A stretch of 27,876 nt of DNA from an uncultured Oscillospiraceae bacterium (GTDB taxonomy: Bacteria > Bacillota > Clostridia > Oscillospirales > Oscillospiraceae). The notes below the pieces were generated by a model. That model made no database searches, had not been told where the DNA came from, and saw only the letters and a list, made by a program, of their open reading frames with translations. The stretch spans positions 29,245 through 57,120 of the forward strand of contig CAJUPS010000013.1 in assembly GCA_910588045.1 (NCBI GenBank). The letters run 5' to 3'. The first letter of the stretch is position 1, and each line of letters begins with the position of its first letter. Shown piece by piece: positions 22,294 through 27,876 of the stretch. The position numbers were made by a program, and so were the translations under genes.

Positions 22294-22811
22294 GATTGCA
22301 TCTCCACGGTCGGACTGTGGCCCTGCTCCGCCTGAAGTGCGGAGCGCACCTCCTCCAGCTCTGCCCGCAGACCATCAGCAGACAGGTACGGTCCCTCCGG
22401 CGTTGTCCCCAGCAGCACATTGTCCAGCCCACCGGCCTCCGTCATCGTGACCGCCAGATCCTTCATGGCCTGCCGGTCCTGCTGCCGGGGCATCCGGACC
22501 GCTGCGCTGAACAGCTCCCAGACCGCTTCCATCTGCGCTGCGGCCTCCGGCACAGCGTTCAGCCGGTCAGGACCGAGCAGGTGTGCCGTGTCCTGCCCGC
22601 TGCGCTCGAACTCCCGCGCACTCTCCAGCTCACTGTCGATCCACGCCAGATGGGGATTGATGTCCTCAACTCCCACGGCGGCAGCAAACGTCTCCAGCCC
22701 TCTCCGCATCGTTTCCGCAGACGGAATGCTGTCCGCTCCCACACCGTAGAGCATCGCCGCTGTCTCATGGGCGATCAGTCCGCACAGGTCCTCGGGTGTG
22801 AATGCTTCCAT
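22290..22811 (-). CDS. Conserved accessory protein, stand-alone copy of duplicated gene
   Basis: A 173-aa soluble, mostly helical protein, acidic in its N-terminal half. It begins MEAFTPEDLCGLIAHETAAM and contains HLAWIDSELESAREFERSGQ and TPEGPYLSADGL. GGAGGAGGAG precedes the ATG at 22811 by eight bases. It is the stand-alone paralogue of the C-terminal part of the next ORF and ends VEMQS. Family unknown. Its stop overlaps the start of the DUF3848-like gene, so the two are translationally coupled. Confidence 0.82.
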   Translation of the reverse strand: MEAFTPEDLCGLIAHETAAMLYGVGADSIPSAETMRRGLETFAAAVGVEDINPHLAWIDSELESAREFERSGQDTAHLLGPDRLNAVPEAAAQMEAVWELFSAAVRMPRQQDRQAMKDLAVTMTEAGGLDNVLLGTTPEGPYLSADGLRAELEEVRSALQAEQGHSPTVEMQS

Positions 22812-22828
22812 TTTGATCTCCTCCTCCT
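22323..22828 (-). repeat. Tandem gene duplication, copy B
   Basis: Gap-free counterpart of 21466-21971. The similarity ends just upstream of the ribosome site and at the variable tails, so the duplicated unit is essentially one gene. Confidence 0.9.
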
Positions 22829-22929
22829 ATTTTGTAGTAGGCAGTGCCTCCGCCAACACAATGGCACAACTCCGCTGAGAAAGCCAGTGGGCAATCTCAA
22901 TGAAGATTCTAGCGCGGGATATGGCAAGA

Positions 22930-23928
22930 TCACATTACCGGCCCAGCAGGGGGAGCCATCTCCTCCGCTATCAGCTGTGCGCTGTAGTCCGCCAGCGACT
23001 GCCCGGTCTGCTGCTGGCAGTAGTCGTCCATCTTTTGCAGCAGCACGGCTTTCTCCACGGCGTTGAGGGGATAGGCCAATGCTTCGTCCGTTCCATCTGC
23101 CCGTTTCAGAATGAGCTCCAGCGCATCGCAGACCTGACCGCCGCCCATGTCGTAGCTGGCGTAGATGTTCAGATAGTCGCCGCTTCTGTCAGTGTGGACG
23201 CGCGTACCGAACACCTTGTCCTCATTGAAGCAGCTTTCCAGATAGAAGTTCAGCTGGCCACTGTCCTCCACGATCTCGCCAGCGGGGGAAATGCTTTCCG
23301 CGCCCAAGCGGCCCGCTGAAACGATCTCCCTGCCTTCCAACTTCTGCATAAAGCGGGCCTGACGGCGCTCCCTGTCATAGCTGCCGGTACGGTATGAATG
23401 CCAGCTGGCGGTGGATACATCCTTGAGCCGGTAGGTGATCCACCCGAGGGCAGGGCGGACGGCGGACAGTTCCCGCCCGTCAAGGTTCACATCGTATACG
23501 CCCGCGATCCTTGCGCTTTCCTCGACACGGCCAGCCGCCATCCGGTCAAATTCTTCTGCGGTGATATTCTCCCTGCCATGGAGGACCTCCCGGAAAGGAC
23601 GAGCCTCCGTCTGCCGCAGCCAGCGCCGGACATCCGAGGCGGCATCCAACAGCTCCACTGCGTGTTCCACGCGGAAGCATTCTGTGGTTCCGTTCTCCGT
23701 CACCCGGAAGGCGGAGTACCGTTTTTCGGCCTCGATCTCCTGTTCCAGCCTCTGCCGTTCCTCCCAGATCTCGCCGCTGATCTTCTTGTACACACGCTCG
23801 GGGAGCTGATTGATGAGCTCATCCAGATAGCCGTTCAGCTTGTCCTCCACCGTCTCATCCTTGAGCCGCGAGGACAGGGCCTGATACCACCTCTCGTCCA
23901 GCCAGAGGACGATCTCCCTACTGCTCAT
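22930..23928 (-). CDS. Conserved conjugative-element protein with C-terminal domain shared with the 404-aa protein
   Basis: A 332-aa soluble protein. The N-terminus SREIVLWLDERWYQALSSRL is followed by a helical, charged segment to about residue 120 (ERVYKKISGEIWEERQRLEQ). The C-terminal roughly 95 residues (QLNFYLESCFNEDKVFGTRV onward, with DYLNIYASYDMGGGQVCDAL) align with the end of the protein at 24279-25493. I know of similar proteins in Tn1549-like elements but not their function. ATG at 23928 follows GAGGAGGT and overlaps the end of the DUF6103-like gene. It ends PPAGPVM. Confidence 0.82.
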   Translation of the reverse strand: MSSREIVLWLDERWYQALSSRLKDETVEDKLNGYLDELINQLPERVYKKISGEIWEERQRLEQEIEAEKRYSAFRVTENGTTECFRVEHAVELLDAASDVRRWLRQTEARPFREVLHGRENITAEEFDRMAAGRVEESARIAGVYDVNLDGRELSAVRPALGWITYRLKDVSTASWHSYRTGSYDRERRQARFMQKLEGREIVSAGRLGAESISPAGEIVEDSGQLNFYLESCFNEDKVFGTRVHTDRSGDYLNIYASYDMGGGQVCDALELILKRADGTDEALAYPLNAVEKAVLLQKMDDYCQQQTGQSLADYSAQLIAEEMAPPAGPVM

Positions 23929-24169
23929 GGCGTACCTCCTCCGGCCTGGATTCAGACTGGGATGCGGTCCGGCTGGGTTTGGAGGACCGCGCTGGGGCGG
24001 CAATGCTCTCGATGTACTCCCGCGTAGGTCCAGGAACATATTTCTCATAGATCTTGTTCACGCAGTCCTCCAGCTCCGCCTCCATGGAGGACTGTTTCCT
24101 CCCGGCGTAGAACTGGATGGCCCGCAGCTTCTCAGCGTCCACCTGGACGCTGACCGCTATTTTTCGCAT
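23918..24169 (-). CDS. DUF6103-like small protein
   Basis: An 83-aa protein. RKIAVSVQVDAEKLRAIQFY, then SSMEAELEDCVNKIYEKYVP, fits the DUF6103 pattern of small clostridial conjugative-element proteins: a strand followed by two helices, much like a ribbon-helix-helix DNA binder. The tail (ARSSKPSRTASQSESRPEEV) is disordered and charged. AAGGAGG is five bases before the ATG at 24169. Overlap with the next gene shows they form an operon. A role as DNA-binding regulator is plausible. Confidence 0.82.
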   Translation of the reverse strand: MRKIAVSVQVDAEKLRAIQFYAGRKQSSMEAELEDCVNKIYEKYVPGPTREYIESIAAPARSSKPSRTASQSESRPEEVRHEQ

Positions 24170-24278
24170 GACTTCCTCCTTCATATCACATGAAACATTT
24201 ATGTTGCAGGCTCCTCTTGAGTAGGTATGGTGTCTGCCAACCTGTTTCGCATAATATTTGCTTCTCCTCATCTGTATC

Positions 24279-25493
24279 TTACATAGACAGCTCCATCTGA
24301 GATGGGGGGCAGTTGTCTTGATCCTGCCCCGGCAGACGCTCACCGTACTGTTCCATACAGAAAATATCCATCTTCTCTTTCAGCGCCGCCCTTGTTTCGG
24401 GTATAAGGGTGCAGGAAAACCACTCATCGCCGCCAGAGGATCTCACCACAATGTCCAGCGTGCCGTCTACCTCGCCCGTATGCTCATTGCAGGAGGTGTA
24501 CGCCTGCACATATGTGTCCCCATCTTCGTTGGACAACTGTCTGCCGAACACGGCTGTTTCATCCGCCAGCACATCCAGGCAGAATGAGATCCAGCCATCC
24601 TCCGAACCGATCCTCTCATGAATCTCCAGATCTCCCGGCATCAGCGGGTGCTCACCCTGGAGAAACGGGTACTGGATGGAGGAAGGGTATTCCGCCGCCA
24701 GCTCTATCTTCGCTCCAACGGCAATTGTCATCTGATAGAATCCGCCCAAACGGCAGACGCCAGATCGGGCAATGAAACTGTCTCCTGCACGATTCATAAT
24801 TTCCAGATCAAAGCTGGAGGCATCCGCCGCCCTAGACGGGATTCGCATATCCGCGCCAACATAGACCGTACATAGAGCAGGCCAACTTGAAACCTCTGGG
24901 TACTTCCGAACCGCATCCTGATATACGGCGGTATGCTTTACGGCTTCCATACTGGTAACGGAACCGGAGACAAAGCCGCTTTCCCGGTGCGGCCCGGCGT
25001 CTCCGCCCAGAAGAATTCGTGTGAAACGGATGGGCATCTGCGCGGTTATACGCACCAGCGACCGCTCCGCCTCATCTCGGGCGAGGTCAAGACGGTTGTT
25101 TCTGCTGGCCCAAGGCAGATGGGACGCCATGTCCTCCAGCAGTTCCCACACCACATTGATCTGGCGGCGGTGGTCATCGCCGGTATCCTCCAATGCGGTC
25201 ACGAAGTTCCGCAAATTCTGGATGGTCCCTCTCTGTAATTGGAGAGAGGCGGGTATGGTTGCCGCGCTGCCGCCAACCTGCTCCAGCTCACGGTCGAATT
25301 CCTCCATCCATTTCGGATCGGGGACCTGCGCCTCCAGCCTTGCCATACCCTGGAGGATGGCGTCTGTCCAGAAACGCCAGCGTTCCATCCAGGTAGGAGT
25401 CTCCTCTGACTGATGCCGTTCCCACCCGTTCCGGCGCTCGATAGCGTAGGCAGTGAGTCCCTCGGCTACAAGGGGGATGTTGAATCTGTTCAT
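24279..25493 (-). CDS. Large accessory protein of unknown function
   Basis: A 404-aa protein without signal peptide or membrane helix. Residues 1-170 are helical (FNIPLVAEGLTAYAIERRNG, later HLPWASRNNRLDLARDEAER). The central part is beta-rich (SSWPALCTVYVGADMRIPSR, FYQMTIAVGAKIELAAEYP). The last roughly 95 residues (WISFCLDVLADETAVFGRQL onward) correspond to the C-terminal domain of the 332-aa protein at 22930-23928. It ends QMELSM. GGAG lies nine bases before the ATG. No family is recognised. Confidence 0.78.
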   Translation of the reverse strand: MNRFNIPLVAEGLTAYAIERRNGWERHQSEETPTWMERWRFWTDAILQGMARLEAQVPDPKWMEEFDRELEQVGGSAATIPASLQLQRGTIQNLRNFVTALEDTGDDHRRQINVVWELLEDMASHLPWASRNNRLDLARDEAERSLVRITAQMPIRFTRILLGGDAGPHRESGFVSGSVTSMEAVKHTAVYQDAVRKYPEVSSWPALCTVYVGADMRIPSRAADASSFDLEIMNRAGDSFIARSGVCRLGGFYQMTIAVGAKIELAAEYPSSIQYPFLQGEHPLMPGDLEIHERIGSEDGWISFCLDVLADETAVFGRQLSNEDGDTYVQAYTSCNEHTGEVDGTLDIVVRSSGGDEWFSCTLIPETRAALKEKMDIFCMEQYGERLPGQDQDNCPPSQMELSM

Positions 25494-25521
25494 GATCTTT
25501 TTCTCCGACAGAGCATAATGT

Positions 25522-26067
25522 CTACATCACCGGCCCCATGATCTGGCCCGGAGACGGTCCCTCCTGAATGGTCTGCACGTCTGCGATCTTGTCGACCGCG
25601 CTCATGAGCGCGCGGCCATCCAGGGCATAATGTACGTTGTCTATAAACTGCATGGCGCTGCGGTAAGCGGTGAGCATACCGCTCAGAGGAGCGGAGAGCC
25701 GGGCTAACCGGTTTGCATCCCAACTCACGGCTTGAAACTGATCGCAGTCATAGTTGATCGCATAGCGCGCGACACTCGCCTCTCCGCCTGTCAGTCCTGC
25801 CATATGGCTCTCGTATGCGCTCTGATCCAGTGGCTCGAATATCGGCTGGCGGGGATCGCGGTCACCTTGCAGGGCCTTCTCGAATCGCGGGAACAGCGTG
25901 TTGACATCGATGGTCGAGCCTTTGGGCGCGCGGCTCATGTTGATGTCGATGATGTTGAGCATCAGGAGTACGTCCTGTGCGCCTCCGATATCTTCGGCAA
26001 AATAGTATTGGGTCTTCCCGACAGAGGTGACCTCAAAAACACCGTGTCGGATCGTTTCTTCAGACAT
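25522..26067 (-). CDS. Accessory protein of unknown function
   Basis: A 181-aa soluble protein beginning MSEETIRHGVFEVTSVGKTQ and YYFAEDIGGAQDVLLMLNII. The start at 26067 has AAAGGA about 11 bases upstream; in-frame codons further upstream have no ribosome site. The middle (EASVARYAINYDCDQFQAVS) and the C-terminal ALDGRALMSAVDKIADVQTI show no known motif. It ends IMGPVM, almost the same tail as the 332-aa protein (AGPVM). Confidence 0.78.
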   Translation of the reverse strand: MSEETIRHGVFEVTSVGKTQYYFAEDIGGAQDVLLMLNIIDINMSRAPKGSTIDVNTLFPRFEKALQGDRDPRQPIFEPLDQSAYESHMAGLTGGEASVARYAINYDCDQFQAVSWDANRLARLSAPLSGMLTAYRSAMQFIDNVHYALDGRALMSAVDKIADVQTIQEGPSPGQIMGPVM

Positions 26068-26134
26068 AAGACTGTCATCCTTTCCTGAATTTTTCATTAA
26101 ATATGGTGTGAAGTATGAAACGCAAGTCCTTGCG

Positions 26135-26611
26135 TCACATACACATCTGCGGAAAGGAACTGACTGCGGGTGCATCCATGACCATCTTCTGCTGCTCGAG
26201 AATGTCTGGACAGCTATCCTGTATGCCGGGGTACGCCTCTACCAATTCCGGAAGCGAGTTCAGCGTTGCCGGAGACATCGCCCACATATCCTGCCGGTGA
26301 TCCTCCGTCAATATCTCCGGAGGATGGAAGAGGCTCCACTCCGCAAGCTTATCACCATGTATCCAGCACTTCACCATCTGAGCCGCGACAGCATCGACGC
26401 TCATGTCGTCCGTGATACCGGCGGAGGCTGCGGCTGGCCGGACAGTGAGTTCTGCGAGTTGGGTGATATTGTCCGCCCCCAGATCGACTGCGTACTCCAT
26501 CATACCGCTCCATGCTTCCATGAAGCCGAGCAGGGCCCGTCCATTTTCCGATGTCAGCTGCCCTGCTGTGAAATTCGCGTGAGCCTGCTCCATTCCTTTT
26601 TTGACTTCCAT
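26135..26611 (-). CDS. Accessory protein of unknown function
   Basis: A 158-aa acidic, mostly helical protein (MEVKKGMEQAHANFTAGQLT, then ALLGFMEAWSGMMEYAVDLG). Start at 26611 is supported by AGGAGGAGG at good spacing; an ATG at 26632 precedes the ribosome site and is rejected. The central stretch SVDAVAAQMVKCWIHGDKLA is unremarkable. It ends FPQMCM, again a Met-x-Met tail. Operon position between the DUF6329-like and 181-aa genes; function unknown. Confidence 0.8.
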   Translation of the reverse strand: MEVKKGMEQAHANFTAGQLTSENGRALLGFMEAWSGMMEYAVDLGADNITQLAELTVRPAAASAGITDDMSVDAVAAQMVKCWIHGDKLAEWSLFHPPEILTEDHRQDMWAMSPATLNSLPELVEAYPGIQDSCPDILEQQKMVMDAPAVSSFPQMCM

Positions 26612-26633
26612 ATTCCTCCTCCTGGTTTTCATT

Positions 26634-27170
26634 TCACATTGCCATATTGGGGGAGAGGCTGTGATGGCAGGCGACGGTCACGCAGTTGAAAGCCATATCC
26701 AGTTCCGCCTCCGCCACTTCCGGCCGGCGTTCCAGCGTCTCCCGCAGCATCCGGTCCAAGCCGCTATTGATCTGGATGATCAGGCCAAACCGTTCCTCCA
26801 GCTCCTCGAGGTAAACATGCCAGCCGCCGTCTGCGCTGCGTTGGATAAGCCAGTCCGCCGCCTGGTCCAGCTTGGCCTGCACGATGGAACGGGCTTCCGG
26901 TACATACGCGGCATAGCTGCCGGATGGATCTCCCGAGGCGCTTACCAGCACGCCGTCGCCGCCGTCCTTGTCCAGTATTAGCAGGCAGCGTTCCACCTCG
27001 TTCCACCGGTACATCACTTCCAGATGCTCCGCAATGATATCCGAGCGCACCAGAGGCCCTGCCAGGAATTCACTGAACTCCAGCGACGGCAGTTCCACCA
27101 CCTTCGCCACCTCGCATTGGGTGGGCTGGAGACTGGCTGGGCTCCGTATCAGATCTGCTTTGATCCTCAT
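26634..27170 (-). CDS. DUF6329-like conjugative-element protein
   Basis: A 178-aa protein. EFSEFLAGPLVRSDIIAEHL, then VMYRWNEVERCLLILDKDGG and DGVLVSASGDPSGSYAAYVP, recalls the DUF6329 proteins of clostridial conjugative elements, in which a MYxxxxxxxCLLV core is followed by DGVLVxSxGxxYxxYxAxVP. The name is from memory of the pattern, so moderate confidence. The function is unknown. GAAAGGGG precedes the ATG. It is the first small gene after the M23 peptidase gene and ends PNMAM. Confidence 0.78.
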   Translation of the reverse strand: MRIKADLIRSPASLQPTQCEVAKVVELPSLEFSEFLAGPLVRSDIIAEHLEVMYRWNEVERCLLILDKDGGDGVLVSASGDPSGSYAAYVPEARSIVQAKLDQAADWLIQRSADGGWHVYLEELEERFGLIIQINSGLDRMLRETLERRPEVAEAELDMAFNCVTVACHHSLSPNMAM

Positions 27171-27210
27171 AGCATGTCCCCTTTCAAATTATCGCTTTTT
27201 ACGTTCGCCG

Positions 27211-27876
27211 TCACGGCAGATAGCTTCTGGGATCGGTCCGTTCCCCGTTGACCCGGACCTCGAAGTGCAGGTGCGGTCCGGTGGACCGTCCTGTGGAGCC
27301 GGACAGGGAGACGATGTCCCCGGCGCTCACGGTCTGGCCCACCTTCACCAGCAGCTTGGAGTTGTGTGCATATAGTGTGGCAAGGCCGCCGCCGTGGTCG
27401 ATCATGACGTAGTAGCCGTAGCTGGAGCTGTACTGGGCCACCGTCACCGTTCCCGGCAGGGCAGCGCGGATGGAGGTCCCGGTGGGGACGGCCAAGTCCA
27501 TGCCTCCATGGCCCTTGCTCTTGCCGGTGAAGGGGTCCTTCCGGTAGCCGAACTCCGAGGTGATGATGTTCCGCCAGTTGGCCCCTACCGGGGAGCAGAA
27601 GCCGTCCACACCGATGAACGGTGCATCCGTGCCACCGATCCCCGCGCCGGTGGACGCGCCGTACCGGACCAGATTGTAGACACTGTCTGCGTTGGCCTTC
27701 TGCTCGTCCGTGATCGTGACCGCCATGGCGGAGGGGATGTTCTGATAGATGGTGTTCAGATCGGTGTTGGGAATGGCCACGGTATATTTTTCTTCTTTTT
27801 CCACCTCCACTCCGGCCTCGTCTGTAATGCCGCAAAATAACTTACTCAAGAGGAGCGGGGAAACGGCTAAATAAAA
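27211..27876 (-). CDS. M23 peptidase domain of a CD1108-like conjugation protein (partial)
   Basis: The frame is open past the right edge: a hydrophobic LAVSPLLLSKLFC stretch (end of a transmembrane helix) precedes an extracellular linker and an M23 (LytM-type) endopeptidase domain at the C-terminus. The zinc ligands are present: HGGMD within GKSKGHGGMDLAV and HLHFEV near the end, after GSTGRSTGPHLHF. Such proteins in Tn1549-like elements, usually with an N-terminal transmembrane region and sometimes a second muramidase domain, open the peptidoglycan for the mating channel. A TTG inside the frame at 27849 is not a credible start. The N-terminal part is outside the window. Confidence 0.9.
   Translation of the reverse strand, partial: FYLAVSPLLLSKLFCGITDEAGVEVEKEEKYTVAIPNTDLNTIYQNIPSAMAVTITDEQKANADSVYNLVRYGASTGAGIGGTDAPFIGVDGFCSPVGANWRNIITSEFGYRKDPFTGKSKGHGGMDLAVPTGTSIRAALPGTVTVAQYSSSYGYYVMIDHGGGLATLYAHNSKLLVKVGQTVSAGDIVSLSGSTGRSTGPHLHFEVRVNGERTDPRSYLP

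Noticed and set aside
27211..27849. TTG at 27849 as start of a complete M23 peptidase
   Set aside because: The frame stays open to the window edge through a hydrophobic segment and there is no ribosome site, so the gene is a truncated larger membrane protein.

Overview
The window looks like part of an integrative conjugative element (ICE) and its flank in a gut Clostridia genome, probably Oscillospiraceae-like. The reasons are moderately high GC, strong AGGAGG ribosome sites, a VirD4 coupling protein and MobP3-type relaxase of the Tn1549/CTn kind, and clostridial ICE accessory families (DUF6103-, DUF3848- and DUF6329-like). Family names come from recognising sequence motifs by eye, not from a database search. 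No tRNA, rRNA, CRISPR array or insertion sequence was seen.

Left part (1-6275, all minus strand): a large secreted repeat protein is split into two reading frames near 1703-1721 and runs off the left edge. Upstream of it lie a small basic ORF and a double zinc-motif/AP2 DNA-binding protein. The AP2 gene's likely promoter sits in a 254-bp segment bounded by perfect 18-bp inverted repeats, and a tyrosine recombinase gene starts 17 bp beyond the right repeat. This has the architecture of a phase-variable promoter switch controlling a regulator and perhaps the surface protein; an attachment site is the alternative reading.

Signalling/defence block (6410-10646, minus): an XRE regulator, an ECF sigma factor, a DUF4367 membrane protein (probable anti-sigma) and a small secreted protein, followed by a second, paralogous XRE gene. 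The DUF4367 gene and the second XRE gene share an almost identical two-part promoter-like element. An AbiH abortive-infection gene with its own promoter and terminator lies upstream.

Conjugation block (10922-20300): on the minus strand a winged-helix protein, VirD4/TraG, a 208-aa protein and a TOPRIM primase-like protein. A plus-strand cassette (DUF2325 protein, a small protein resembling the NrdD glycyl-radical tail, and a 148-aa protein) is transcribed divergently. Further right are a zinc-ribbon protein, the MobP3 relaxase, its ribbon-helix-helix-like partner and a HepT/MntA toxin-antitoxin pair. A 516-bp gene-free stretch (20301-20816) carries the MntA promoter and several ATGCCA-centred repeats and could be an origin of transfer.

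Right part (20817-27876, minus): a run of ICE accessory genes, including a tandem-duplicated gene (one copy fused in frame to a DUF3848-like domain) and two proteins sharing a C-terminal domain. It ends with the C-terminal part of an M23 peptidase that continues past the right edge. Many of these proteins, and the TOPRIM protein, end in a similar short Met-containing tail, which nothing in the annotation explains. The rest of the type IV secretion genes are expected to the right.
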